In this document: positions 46,543-54,679 of the stretch, one piece after another | Position numbering within the stretch: the stretch's first letter is position 1 | How the letters are laid out: each line of letters opens with the position of its first letter | Assembly (NCBI RefSeq): GCF_005280205.1 | Contig: NZ_SUND01000022.1 | Location: 1-64,000 of the forward strand | Length of the DNA: 64,000 nucleotides | Direction: 5' to 3' | From: Bacillus yapensis | Lineage (GTDB): Bacteria; Bacillota; Bacilli; Bacillales; Cytobacillaceae | The notes under the pieces: model-generated | The model's database searches: none | Seen by the model: only the letters and a program-made list of their open reading frames with translations | Told to the model about the DNA's origin: nothing | Program-made: the position numbers and the translations under genes

Positions 46543-47624
46543 TCCGCTGTCCCCTCCACTTTCTTTTTCTTACTTCCCATTAGCAATTTAATTCCGCCAC
46601 CAATCAAGAGAATGCACACAATCCCTGTTTGGAAATACTGGTCAAACCAGAATCTTAAATCAAAATCGAGAAACTCTCGAAGGATTGGTGATAGTGCTGG
46701 GAGTGCAATATTCGTTAACAAATAATAGAATCCTAACACGATAAGTCCAATTCCAACCCACTTTTGGTGGTTAATCAAATAAGAAATAATCGGCGTGTCC
46801 TCAAGCTCCTCTTTTCCAAAGCGAGACGCTTTTTGCAATCCATCAAAAAAGCTATAGAACCAGATGATTGGAATTAAGAAGAGGAAGATTCCTAATCGTA
46901 GAACATCTAATATATAGATGGAGAATAGAAAGGCTGCCATCAATTGTAGGCCACGGCTTTGCAAGCCAAGGTACAAATGCCCTGCCCCTGGGAAAATCGA
47001 TAAGAAAGTGGCAATCGACTTGCTCTTCTTTCCATCTTCTCTTCTCATTTCTAAGTCCTCTAAAATGGAACGGTCTACAAGCTCTTCTCCACGTTGTTTT
47101 TTGTTCAGCTGCTGAATCGCATCAAAGAATCCGTACACCCAAATCACAGGTACCAATGCTAAAAAGATGAGGAGCACATCATTTGATGTGAGCACGGTAA
47201 CGAAAAACACCATGATGATCGTGCCGAGAAATGCTGTTAATAGAGTCATTCCTCTATTCATGAGCCCAAGTTGAAAATGTCCAACTCCTGGTAAAAAAGA
47301 TAGAACAATTGTATAAAAACGTTCCTTCTCTAGCGTGTCACCCTTTGGTGTATCACCATCTGCCATAAACGGTTCTTTTTTATACACCGTTTTCGATGCG
47401 GTCATCGCCGTGTCGATTATGCTTACAACATAGAGGATGATACCTAAGAACACGATAAAAATGGCGATATCTCCTTCGTACATTGACATAAAAATGGCGA
47501 AAAGAGCAATTAATCCAAATTCCCCAACCATATAAGCTAGGCCGCGAAGTGTTTTTTGTAAATAAAGCATACCCAATCCCGGGAAAAAAGCTAATATAAA
47601 TGCCAATACCGGATTTTTATTCAT
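46539..47624 (-). CDS. Multi-pass membrane protein of the ECF sigma operon
   Basis: The 361-residue protein has about ten hydrophobic segments. Three times it shows an internal repeat of the type 'FFPGLGMLYL', 'FLPGVGHFQLGLMNRGMTLL' and 'IFPGAGHLYLGLQSRGLQLM', a pattern also found in TM2-like small membrane domains. The protein appears to consist of three copies of this two-helix module. The function is unknown. TAATG overlap with the anti-sigma gene upstream shows translational coupling. Confidence 0.7.
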   Translation of the reverse strand: MNKNPVLAFILAFFPGLGMLYLQKTLRGLAYMVGEFGLIALFAIFMSMYEGDIAIFIVFLGIILYVVSIIDTAMTASKTVYKKEPFMADGDTPKGDTLEKERFYTIVLSFLPGVGHFQLGLMNRGMTLLTAFLGTIIMVFFVTVLTSNDVLLIFLALVPVIWVYGFFDAIQQLNKKQRGEELVDRSILEDLEMRREDGKKSKSIATFLSIFPGAGHLYLGLQSRGLQLMAAFLFSIYILDVLRLGIFLFLIPIIWFYSFFDGLQKASRFGKEELEDTPIISYLINHQKWVGIGLIVLGFYYLLTNIALPALSPILREFLDFDLRFWFDQYFQTGIVCILLIGGGIKLLMGSKKKKVEGTAE

Positions 47625-48067
47625 TATTTGTTCGCCTCCCTATTTTTCATATTGTCCATAAACGCAAATGTCTTGTTAACCAGACCCTCTGTAACGGAAG
47701 GCTTCCGTTCTTCAATCGTCGGCTCCTGCACCGCGTCAACATATTTTGTAATTGATTGAAACACTCCTGACGACATAAAGAGAACCGTCATCGCTGCTGC
47801 AATCGCGTAATGAAAGGCTGTTTTTTGATAAAAAGCAACCTTGGTTTTCTGTTTTTTTGTTTTCGCCACCTGGGCCATTATGCTATTGGTAAAATCATCT
47901 GCATTGGTTAGAATCGGAAGCTGAGATTCTACCTCATCCACCGCTTGAAGGTAAAGTTCTAAACATTCGTCACAACTGTACAAATGGTCATCATATCCCT
48001 CTCGGACTTGTTCAGTTAATTCATTTTTCACATATAACATCCATTGTTCATAAGCTACGTGATTCAT
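47624..48067 (-). CDS. Zinc-finger anti-sigma factor
   Basis: The start at 48067 follows AAGGAGGACG, giving 147 residues. The N-terminus has the HxxxCxxC anti-sigma zinc motif (HLYSCDEC, about 28-35). A single transmembrane helix lies at about 86-104, and the extracellular tail is short. It should sequester the ECF sigma factor encoded immediately upstream; the genes overlap by 4 nt (ATGA). The activating signal is unknown. Confidence 0.85.
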   Translation of the reverse strand: MNHVAYEQWMLYVKNELTEQVREGYDDHLYSCDECLELYLQAVDEVESQLPILTNADDFTNSIMAQVAKTKKQKTKVAFYQKTAFHYAIAAAMTVLFMSSGVFQSITKYVDAVQEPTIEERKPSVTEGLVNKTFAFMDNMKNREANK

Positions 48068-48612
48068 GAAAAATCGTCCTCCTTCCAATGCTTCTTCATC
48101 CAATTTCGTGCCCGATAAAGCTTCGTTTCAATCGTCTTGACTTGAACCTGTTGCTCTTCAGCCATTTGCTGATAGCTTTTTTCAGCTATATAAAAGTCGT
48201 GTACGACCTCCCGATAATTTTCAGGGAGCTCCTCCAACCTTTCTCTTACTAGCCTACGTTGCTCGAGTTTGATCACCTTGTTCTCAAGATGATCTCTTGT
48301 CGATACGAGTGCATCATACTCAAGCACCTCAACGATTTCTTCGCGCCGTCGTTCCTGCTTTCTTTTTATATCAATTGCATGATTAACAGCAATGCGTTTC
48401 ATCCAAGTTTTAAAGCCTTGATTCTCATACTGGGGGAGAGCATGATAAATCTTCATAAAAACTTCCTGCGTCGCATCTTCAGCGTCCTTTTGATTCCGAA
48501 GCACCGCGTAAACCGTTCGGAACAATTCGGTCCGATACGTTTCCACGAGTATTCTGAACGCATGATCATTGCCGCTAAGTATCTTTTTAATAAGAACCTG
48601 ATCGTTAATCAC
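48064..48612 (-). CDS. ECF-type sigma factor
   Basis: This sigma-70 family protein has region 2 (DATQEVFMKIYHALPQY, FKTWMKRIAVNHAIDIKRK) and region 4 (LPENYREVVHDFYIAEKSYQ, KTIETKLYRARNWMKKHW). The GTG at 48612 is chosen because AAAGGGGGAGA precedes it; the product has 182 residues. It is the first gene of a four-gene unit with its anti-sigma factor and two membrane proteins. ECF operons are usually autoregulated; a CGTC-type -10 box is present near 48650, but I see no clear -35. Confidence 0.88.
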   Translation of the reverse strand: MINDQVLIKKILSGNDHAFRILVETYRTELFRTVYAVLRNQKDAEDATQEVFMKIYHALPQYENQGFKTWMKRIAVNHAIDIKRKQERRREEIVEVLEYDALVSTRDHLENKVIKLEQRRLVRERLEELPENYREVVHDFYIAEKSYQQMAEEQQVQVKTIETKLYRARNWMKKHWKEDDFS

Positions 48613-48787
48613 TCTCTCCCCCTTTCGAGCAGCTTCCACATCAATAGACGAAAGCCTTGATCAATACCCCTACACTTTTTTTAAAAAAGTTTGGGTCATT
48701 CGACAAAATTCGCTATTAGTTTGTCTAAAACCCTCTATTTCTTCAATATTATTATCATGTTACCATGAATTTTAAAGGGGGGATAAA

Positions 48788-49405
48788 ATGAATGTAATTC
48801 TCTTAATAGGGGCTTATTTAATTGGGGCGATTCCAACAGCCTTAATCGTAGGAAAACTATTTTTCAAAATTGATATACGCGAGCATGGAAGCAACAATCC
48901 AGGGGCGACGAATACGATTCGGGTGCTTGGAAAAAGAGCTGGTGTTGCCGTATTGATTGTCGATATTGGCAAAGGCGCACTTGCTGCAGCACTTCCCATA
49001 TTCTTTGGTGTCGATTTAGACCCACTGATAACAGGACTAGTCGCCGTCGTTGGTCACTGCTTTCCGATTTTCGCTCACTTCAGAGGTGGAAAAGCCATTG
49101 CGACAACCGCTGGGACGTTACTTGTTGCCAATCCATTGATGTTGTTGGTCGCTTATCTCACATTTTTTGGCGTCATTTTTTGGACAAAGTATGTTTTCTT
49201 AGGGTCCCTTTCTGTCGGCGTTGCCTTATTTGTTTTCGCATTTTTTGAACCGGGCTGGAAACACGAACTTATTTTTTTCTTATTTATTCTTTTCTTGATT
49301 TTTTTACACCGGTCCAACATTCGAAACTTCAGGGCGCATAAGGAACCAAAGGTAAACGATAAGAATTTGAAAAATGATCGGGTTCCCCCGATCAAAAAAT
49401 CGTAA
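48788..49405 (+). CDS. plsY: Acyl-phosphate:glycerol-3-phosphate acyltransferase PlsY
   Basis: PlsY makes lysophosphatidic acid from acyl-phosphate and glycerol-3-phosphate at the membrane. The 205-residue, five-helix protein has all three family motifs: EHGSNNPGATNTIR (about 33-46), KGALAAALP (about 61-69) and GHCFPIFAHFRGGKAIATT (about 86-104). The start follows AAAGGGGGGA. Length and composition are normal. It is monocistronic and followed by a repeat-rich intergenic region. Confidence 0.95.
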   Translation: MNVILLIGAYLIGAIPTALIVGKLFFKIDIREHGSNNPGATNTIRVLGKRAGVAVLIVDIGKGALAAALPIFFGVDLDPLITGLVAVVGHCFPIFAHFRGGKAIATTAGTLLVANPLMLLVAYLTFFGVIFWTKYVFLGSLSVGVALFVFAFFEPGWKHELIFFLFILFLIFLHRSNIRNFRAHKEPKVNDKNLKNDRVPPIKKS

Positions 49406-49717
49406 TTCAAGGACGTATGCATTTGCATATGTCTTTTCTTTATTTACTGATTTGGTCTCGGCGAACGCACCGATCTTATGTTATACAGACGGAAAATTTC
49501 CGCTTATTTTGGGTTTTTTATAAAAAAAGGCTTATATAGACGGAGGAATTCCGCTTATCGACCCAAAAAACGTGAAAATGAAGGGTTTTGTTTTGTATAG
49601 TCGGAAAAACTCCGTTTAAATATCCCAAAACGACTTTCATTCTGAATATAACCGGAGAAAATCCGCTTATATTCCTTTTTCTAGTTGCTTCAACCTTAAA
49701 TTGGGTTGGTTTTTTTG
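49406..49717 (+). repeat. Four copies of a CGGA...TCCG(C/T)TTA inverted motif
   Basis: Copies lie at about 49482-49506, 49533-49557, 49594-49618 and 49644-49669. Each has the form TATA-N-CGGA-(4-5 nt)-TCCG-CTTA, with small changes (the third reads TCCGTTTA). Start-to-start distances are about 51, 61 and 51 bp. Spacers share CCCAAAA or TTTTGGG tracts. The rest of the intergenic region up to the DoxX promoter holds no gene. The family looks like a dispersed intergenic repeat, and its function is unknown. Confidence 0.75.
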
Positions 49718-49785
49718 TTGACAGAGAATTTATCCTAATGTTAGGATAAATAAGTCCTAAATTTAGGATAAATAATATTAGGATA
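49718..49785 (+). promoter_or_regulatory. doxX promoter with palindromic MarR-type operators
   Basis: TTGACA (49718-49723) is followed at 17-18 bp by a weak -10 (TAGGAT). The palindrome TATCCTAATGTTAGGATA (49731-49748) covers the -10. A second palindrome, TCCTAAATTTAGGA (49755-49768), and a half-site TTAGGATA (49778-49785) follow before the ribosome binding site. Binding here would block polymerase. The MarR gene in the same operon is the obvious ligand. Confidence 0.85.
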
Positions 49786-49802
49786 AAGGGAGAGAGAAAT
49801 AA

Positions 49803-50159
49803 ATGACGATATTATCTATTATTCTTCAAGTTTTATTAGGCGTGGGTTTCTTAATGTTTGGCTCCATGAAATTCGGTTCCAAACAAATGGTGGAAGGCTT
49901 CAAAACTTATGGCTATCCAGGCTGGTTTAGAATTTTCACAGGGTTAGTAGAAGTTGTTGCAGCTGTCCTCGTGATTGCAGGTATTTGGAACGAAACGTTA
50001 GCTGCTTGGGGTGGATTAGTGATCGTGGTAACGATGATCGGGGCCATTTTTACACATATCAAAATTAAGGATCCTGCTAAAGCCATGATGATGCCGATCA
50101 TTCTATTAGTATTAGGATTGGTTGTATTAATCATTAATTTCGGCTCATTGTCCCTCTAA
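49803..50159 (+). CDS. DoxX-family membrane protein
   Basis: The 118-residue protein has four transmembrane helices and the DoxX pattern (GVGFLMFGSMKFG, then GYPGWFRIFTGLVEVVAAVL at about 39-58). DoxX/CatD-type proteins are linked to responses to quinones, thiols and oxidants in Bacillus. It starts after GGGAGAGAG and is followed by a MarR-type regulator whose presumed operators cover its promoter. Electrophile-induced expression is a reasonable inference. Confidence 0.85.
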   Translation: MTILSIILQVLLGVGFLMFGSMKFGSKQMVEGFKTYGYPGWFRIFTGLVEVVAAVLVIAGIWNETLAAWGGLVIVVTMIGAIFTHIKIKDPAKAMMMPIILLVLGLVVLIINFGSLSL

Positions 50160-50228
50160 AACCATTGAGATTCCAACAGAAGTTGATTATTCTTAAGACA
50201 GAACCTTAATGATTTGGAGGTTGGTTTC

Positions 50229-50669
50229 ATGCCAGATCAAAGTAATTTGGATTTGAGATTGTTTCGCGTTTGGATGAAGGCTTCAAAAGCGATTATGGAA
50301 AACATCATCAAAGATGTTGAAAGTCATAATCTTAGTCGGGAAAATTTTATGATTCTTGAATTGCTTTATAGTAAGGGCCCTCACCCTGTTCAAAAGATTA
50401 GTGAAATCTTCTCTATTCCTAGCGGAAGTATTACTTATGTAGTAGATAAGTTAGAAAAGAAAAGCCTTGTAGCAAGGCAACCAAACCCGAATGATCGAAG
50501 GGCTTCTAATGTTGTTTTGACAGAAGAAGGCCGAACACTCTTTGATGAGATTTTTCCAAAACATGTGGCAACCATTTCTCAAAACTTTTCTTCTATCACC
50601 GATGATGAAAAAGTGCAGTTGATTGAATTATTAAAGCGAGTAGGCATGGGTGCGGAGAATCTAGATTAG
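50229..50669 (+). CDS. MarR-family regulator (MhqR-like)
   Basis: The ATG at 50229 follows GGAGGTTGG, giving 146 residues. The winged helix-turn-helix is clear: LSRENFMILELLYSKGPHPV, a recognition helix in SGSITYVVDKLEKKSLV and the wing NPNDRRASNVVLTEEG. It resembles B. subtilis MhqR, a repressor that senses methylhydroquinone-type electrophiles. It is cotranscribed with the DoxX gene and most likely represses the operon through the TATCCTAA palindromes. I see no obvious redox Cys in it. Confidence 0.88.
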   Translation: MPDQSNLDLRLFRVWMKASKAIMENIIKDVESHNLSRENFMILELLYSKGPHPVQKISEIFSIPSGSITYVVDKLEKKSLVARQPNPNDRRASNVVLTEEGRTLFDEIFPKHVATISQNFSSITDDEKVQLIELLKRVGMGAENLD

Positions 50670-50678
50670 AGCTTAAGG

Positions 50679-50708
50679 GACATAACATTTCGATGTTATG
50701 TCTTTTTT
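50679..50708 (+). terminator. Terminator of the doxX-marR operon
   Basis: GACATAACAT (50679-50688) and ATGTTATGTC (50693-50702) form a perfect 10-bp stem with TTCG loop, followed by TTTTTT. The same stem sequence recurs in the terminator at 60873-60912. Confidence 0.93.
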
Positions 50709-50710
50709 TA

Positions 50711-50771
50711 TTGACTTTCCGTATACAAATGTATACATTTGAAGTATAACAATACGTATACAAACGTATAC
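50711..50771 (+). promoter_or_regulatory. Promoter with two GTATAC-N4-GTATAC palindromes
   Basis: TTGACT (50711-50716) lies directly after the terminator of the previous operon. GTATACAAATGTATAC (50721-50736) covers the spacer and -10 region, and GTATACAAACGTATAC (50756-50771) ends just before the ribosome binding site. The centres are 35 bp apart. The regulator that binds is not known. Confidence 0.75.
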
Positions 50772-50789
50772 AACGAAAGGAGCTTTTTT

Positions 50790-51098
50790 ATGAAAAATAG
50801 AGGTCATGGTGAAAACAGACACCACCAGGGCGCTAGTCATCATCATAAGGGCCATCATGGTGCAAAAACATTTCGCCGCGGAAGAGCCATTTCATTTTTA
50901 GAAACTCTGAATCTTAAACGTTCTACACTTATGAAACAATTAGAGACACCGGAGTTACAGTCCATTAATCCAATCTTAGTCGGTGAGCTAAAGGCCATTG
51001 ACATGGTCATTGATGAATTTGTTCAGCTGTTTGAACTCTATGAAATGGAAAGTAAAGAAGAGGAAACTCCCTTATTAGAAGACGAAAACAAGGAGTAG
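50790..51098 (+). CDS. Small His-rich hypothetical protein
   Basis: The ATG at 50790 follows AAAGGAG and gives 102 residues. The first ~25 residues are rich in His, Gly and Asn (HGENRHHQGASHHHKGHHG). The rest is a helical domain with KTFRRGRAISFLETLNLKRS and 'VGELKAIDMVIDEFVQLFEL', ending in an acidic tail. The His-rich start suggests metal binding. The helical part recalls proteins linked to PadR-type regulators, but I cannot name a family. Expression is probably controlled through the GTATAC palindromes upstream. Confidence 0.75.
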   Translation: MKNRGHGENRHHQGASHHHKGHHGAKTFRRGRAISFLETLNLKRSTLMKQLETPELQSINPILVGELKAIDMVIDEFVQLFELYEMESKEEETPLLEDENKE

Positions 51099-51122
51099 AT
51101 GTAATTAAAGGAATACAGCTAT

Positions 51123-51154
51123 AAAAAGGGGCAGTTTTTCTTAACAACTGCCCC
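51123..51154 (-). terminator. Terminator of the propeller gene (bidirectional hairpin)
   Basis: GGGGCAGTT (51128-51136) and AACTGCCCC (51146-51154) form a 9-bp stem. On the minus strand it is followed by TTTTT. On the plus strand a T-run is 8 nt away, so it may also serve the His-rich gene. Confidence 0.8.
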
Positions 51155-51172
51155 AAATTCGTTTTTTTGAAT

Positions 51173-51241
51173 TTCTGGAATAAGTGGTGGGTTTTCCGGA
51201 ATTAATATTATTTTTCCGGAATGGTTGGCAAATGTTCCGGA
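51173..51241. repeat. Four TTCCGGAAT palindromes at two-helical-turn spacing
   Basis: TTCTGGA at 51173 and TTCCGGA at 51194, 51214 and 51235 are spaced 21, 20 and 21 bp. The core TTCCGGAA is a perfect palindrome in three copies. They lie between the convergent His-rich and propeller genes. Even helical phasing would place all sites on one DNA face. Confidence 0.75.
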
Positions 51242-51274
51242 ATTCCTTTCAATAGAGACTACGAACGCCGACTT

Positions 51275-52483
51275 TTAAAATAGAACAGGTGCAAAATCAA
51301 CATCTTTTATCCATATATTCGCCTCTTTTTGCTTATCCTGCTTTATCCACACATCCCCTTTGCCCATTTCGTCTGTCCCACGTATCCATGTGAGATAAGA
51401 GCCAACAACCTGCGGCTCTAAATCTAACTCATTCTCTTTTGGAAATGTAATTTGTTTCTGAGTACCAGAGTCCAAATTGATCGCGTATAGAGAGGTGTAC
51501 ATTGTAGGAACTGGCCCCTCTTTCCACTCTTTGTTTTCAGGGGCTCGCGCAACGATTACTTCTGAGGGTGACAGCCACTCCAAATCTAAGTCTACATATC
51601 CTTTTGGCGTATATTCTTTTTGCTTAGTGGATGCTTCAATTTCAGCAATTTTTGTGATTTTATTTTCAACAAAGAATCTACCTTCCCCTGAAATATAAGC
51701 TAATTGGTTTGCTTGTGGTGCCCATTTAATCCAGTCACGATATCCTAGCATCCTACCGATGTCCTTGAACACTTTTCCATCTGCAGATAAGACACATAAC
51801 GGATTACTGTCCATCGCCCAAGATGCTGTTGGCGTACCAAGAAAACTAACCCATTTGCCGTCATGACTCCACTTAAAGTCACTAACAGTAACCGCAAATA
51901 TTCGATTTTCATCGATTGGGATGGAGTACAATAATTTCGATTTGTTCTCATCAAGATTCATATCTTTTGGTAGACGATACAACTTAATGGGCTCCCAACC
52001 TGTGGGGAGGCGATTTGAACTAGCAGAAACAATAAACTCCTTCCCATTTGGATACCATTCAAAGCCACTAACACCTAAAGCCACATTTTCAAATCCATCT
52101 GGCCTTCCATCCTTTGTTTTTGTCACATTAAGGACCCATCCAGATATATAGGCTAGCTCATTTGCAACTGGCGACCATGAAAAATAAGAAGTCTGTATAT
52201 AAGTGTATGGCTCATAGTTTTCCTTCCTCTTTGTATCATAAACCCAGAGGTTAGACTTCTCTCCCTTATCATCACCGTCTATGTAAGCAATAAATCTACC
52301 ATCATAGGACCACTCCGGTGAATGAACATATTTATCTTTGGTCAGTTGAATTTCTTTGTCTCCCTCTTTCATCCATAACTGGTGGTCACGAACAAAGGCA
52401 GCCTTAGGCGGTGCTTCCGCCTTTGTCACAGGAACGAATTGGAAAAGGAAAAACATCATAAGTAATAAGATTTTTATTGGCAC
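51275..52483 (-). CDS. Secreted TolB-like beta-propeller protein
   Basis: The 402-residue protein begins with a signal peptide (basic start, hydrophobic IKILLLMMFFLFQFVPVTKA, cleavage likely after KAEA). It continues with WD40/TolB-like repeats: HSPEWSYDGRFIAYIDGD, SYFSWSPVANELAYISG, DFKWSHDGKWVSFLG and DWIKWAPQANQLAYISG. Each repeat has the W-S-x-D/P-G-x-x-x-A/S-Y pattern. No lipobox is seen. The ligand is unknown. Such proteins in Bacillus act outside the membrane, possibly in binding. It is monocistronic. Confidence 0.82.
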   Translation of the reverse strand: MPIKILLLMMFFLFQFVPVTKAEAPPKAAFVRDHQLWMKEGDKEIQLTKDKYVHSPEWSYDGRFIAYIDGDDKGEKSNLWVYDTKRKENYEPYTYIQTSYFSWSPVANELAYISGWVLNVTKTKDGRPDGFENVALGVSGFEWYPNGKEFIVSASSNRLPTGWEPIKLYRLPKDMNLDENKSKLLYSIPIDENRIFAVTVSDFKWSHDGKWVSFLGTPTASWAMDSNPLCVLSADGKVFKDIGRMLGYRDWIKWAPQANQLAYISGEGRFFVENKITKIAEIEASTKQKEYTPKGYVDLDLEWLSPSEVIVARAPENKEWKEGPVPTMYTSLYAINLDSGTQKQITFPKENELDLEPQVVGSYLTWIRGTDEMGKGDVWIKQDKQKEANIWIKDVDFAPVLF

Positions 52484-52583
52484 AGCACTCCCTCCTACTC
52501 ATTAGATTTGCCTTGTGGAGTCAAATGTATTAAGGGAAGTTACTTCAGTTCCAATTGTGGTTTTTAAGTTCCTGAAATGCTAG

Positions 52584-52611
52584 AAAAAACGCATCGAATT
52601 AACGATGCGTT
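52584..52611 (-). terminator. Terminator of the ABC efflux operon
   Basis: On the minus strand AACGCATCG (52603-52611) pairs with CGATGCGTT (52588-52596), followed by TTTTTT. It is about 50 nt after the permease stop. Confidence 0.88.
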
Positions 52612-52662
52612 TTCCTATCCTTACCTTTCATCATCCATCTGACCAATCAAATAATGAAATGC

Positions 52663-53412
52663 TTACCCTAACTGCCGCTTAAATACTTTACTGGCGATGA
52701 AGTAAGTGATAATCATGATGCCAACGCACCAAGCAAGTGCGATCCAGATATCATTGCCCACAGTCCCGTTATTTAAAAGTGCACGAATTGAATTCACGAT
52801 GGAAGTCACGGGCTGGTTCTCCGCGAACGCACGGACAATTTTAGGCATGGATTCGGTAGGGACAAAGGCCGAACTGATAAACGGTAAGAATATTAGCGGG
52901 TATGAGAAAGCCGTTGCCCCTTCCATAGACTTTGCTGTTAATCCAGGAATGATAGCTAACCATGTAAGTGCTAGCGTAAACAATCCGAGTATCCCAGCTG
53001 CCGCAAGCCATTCCAAGATACCGGCACTTGAGCGGAAGCCCATCAAGAGCGCAACAAGTATGACCACTACGACTGTCAGCATATTGGAAACAAGTGATGT
53101 CAACACATGAGCCCACAATATCGACGAGCGCTTGATTGGCATCGTTATGAATCGTGCCATCAGCCCGCTCTTTATATCCCCAAACAACCGGAAGGCTGTG
53201 TAAGAGACCCCAGATGCGATCGCCATCAACAAGATTCCCGGCAATAAATAATTGACGTAGTTTCCTGTGCCAGTATTTATGGCTCCGCCAAATACGTAGA
53301 CAAACAGCAGCATCATTGCAATCGGCGTAATCGCCACCGTAATAATTGTATCCGGGCTGCGCATGATGTTGCGCATTAAACGTCCTAGTAATACTCCTGT
53401 TCTGCTTTTCAT
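52663..53412 (-). CDS. ABC-2 type transporter permease (DrrB-like)
   Basis: The ATG at 53412 follows AAGGAGGAGATG and stands 1 nt after the ATPase stop; longer in-frame versions overlap the ATPase gene and lack a site. The 249-residue product has six helices and typical ABC-2 features (SPDTIITVAITPIAMMLLFV, then PLIFLPFISSAFVPTESMP). Together with the ATPase it forms a DrrAB-type drug or lipid exporter. It is the last gene of a PadR-controlled operon. Confidence 0.9.
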   Translation of the reverse strand: MKSRTGVLLGRLMRNIMRSPDTIITVAITPIAMMLLFVYVFGGAINTGTGNYVNYLLPGILLMAIASGVSYTAFRLFGDIKSGLMARFITMPIKRSSILWAHVLTSLVSNMLTVVVVILVALLMGFRSSAGILEWLAAAGILGLFTLALTWLAIIPGLTAKSMEGATAFSYPLIFLPFISSAFVPTESMPKIVRAFAENQPVTSIVNSIRALLNNGTVGNDIWIALAWCVGIMIITYFIASKVFKRQLG

Positions 53413-53413
53413 T

Positions 53414-54175
53414 TTACATCTCCTCCTTTTTGCCGATGATCGCGAGGAAGATTTCCTCCAAAGTCGGCTGCTTCTCAATGTATTCCACTTTCGCTGGCGG
53501 GAACATCTCTTTAAGTTCGGCAAGGGTACCAGTCGTGATGATTTTTCCGCCATGCAGGATGGCGATACGATCCGCCAATTGTTCGGCTTCCTCCAGGTAC
53601 TGGGTCGTCAGCAAGATGGTCGTGCCACTGCCAGCAAGCTCCTTGACAGTATTCCAGACTTCAATCCGCGCTTCAGGGTCAAGTCCTGTCGTTGGTTCGT
53701 CGAGAAAAATGACATCTGGACTCCCGATCAGGCTCATGGCGATGTCTAGTCTGCGCTTCATCCCACCGGAATACTGTTCTGCCCGGCGGTTGGCCGCATC
53801 AGTCAGGCTGAATTTCGCAAGTAGTTCATCAGCGACTTGAGCTGGTTTGGAAACTCCTCTCAACTTCGCAATCATAATCAGGTTTTCTCTTCCTGTATGC
53901 ATCCCGTCTATTGCTGCGAACTGTCCTGTCAGGCTGATGCTTTGGCGAACATGATCTGATTGACGTTGGACATCATGGCCACAAATACTTGCTTCGCCAC
54001 CATCGGGCTTCATTAGCGTTGAGAGAATATTGACTGTCGTCGTCTTGCCCGCTCCATTTGAGCCTAGCAGGGCGAAAATTTCGCCACGCCGCACATCAAA
54101 ATCTACTCCCTTTAATACTTCTTTGTCTTTAAAAGATTTTTTTAACCCTTTTACAGAAATGGCTACATTACTCAT
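53414..54175 (-). CDS. ABC transporter ATP-binding protein (DrrA-like)
   Basis: The 253-residue ATPase has Walker A GSNGAGKTT (about 38-46), signature YSGGMKRRLDIAMSLIG (about 135-151) and Walker B VIFLDEPTTGLDPEAR (about 155-170). It resembles DrrA of daunorubicin exporters. The start follows AAGGAGGAAG. It pairs with the permease immediately downstream and lies behind two DUF1048 genes and a PadR regulator, a common Bacillus efflux arrangement. Confidence 0.92.
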   Translation of the reverse strand: MSNVAISVKGLKKSFKDKEVLKGVDFDVRRGEIFALLGSNGAGKTTTVNILSTLMKPDGGEASICGHDVQRQSDHVRQSISLTGQFAAIDGMHTGRENLIMIAKLRGVSKPAQVADELLAKFSLTDAANRRAEQYSGGMKRRLDIAMSLIGSPDVIFLDEPTTGLDPEARIEVWNTVKELAGSGTTILLTTQYLEEAEQLADRIAILHGGKIITTGTLAELKEMFPPAKVEYIEKQPTLEEIFLAIIGKKEEM

Positions 54176-54317
54176 ACTTTCTTCCTCCTTATAATAAAAA
54201 CATTTAACCCACTATCTAGCCTTACTGATAATCTGTATAACTTACTACTAAGGTGAAAATATAACTGAATAACGAAGGTAGCATTTCACATAGCTAGCTA
54301 TTCAGTCAGTTGTTGCT

Positions 54318-54662
54318 TTATTTTTTCTTACCTACACGATCAAAGATGCTTTTGTTCAAATTATTGCGTAACTTATCATCCCATCTTTTCGCTTGGTCGA
54401 TAAGTCCATTTGCGAATGAATTCACGTCTTTTCCTGTCACTTCCAATACGTCTTTGCCATCTGCCGCACCAGCTTCAAACAAGTCTATAAGATCGTACTG
54501 GATTCTCAGCATATCCATGCCACTTCCAGAGGCGAAACTCCACATATAGTTACAGATTTCTTTATAGACCTTCGGGTAGTCACCTGGTAATGCTTCTACA
54601 CGCGCCATCATTTCCTTGTATTCTTTCTTATCGTCAAGTATCTTTTTGATGAAATTTACCAT
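54318..54662 (-). CDS. DUF1048 protein, second copy
   Basis: The small helical protein has 114 residues and the family pattern 'DDKKEYKEMMARVEALPGDY', a Y-M-W-x-F motif (about 41-45) and DLFEAGAADGKDVLEVTGKDV. It is paralogous to the 126-residue gene 17 nt upstream. DUF1048 proteins regularly accompany PadR regulators and DrrAB-type transporters; their role is unknown. A 142-bp gap to the ATPase gene contains a sequence (AACTTACTACTAAGG) resembling part of the operator region before the PadR gene. Confidence 0.82.
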   Translation of the reverse strand: MVNFIKKILDDKKEYKEMMARVEALPGDYPKVYKEICNYMWSFASGSGMDMLRIQYDLIDLFEAGAADGKDVLEVTGKDVNSFANGLIDQAKRWDDKLRNNLNKSIFDRVGKKK

Positions 54663-54679
54663 TGTTTATAACCTCCTAC

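Noticed and set aside
13951-54175. Functional link between the UvrA2-like gene and the DrrAB-like ABC transporter (as in daunorubicin resistance)
   Set aside because: They are about 36 kb apart in different operons, and the transporter has its own PadR control.
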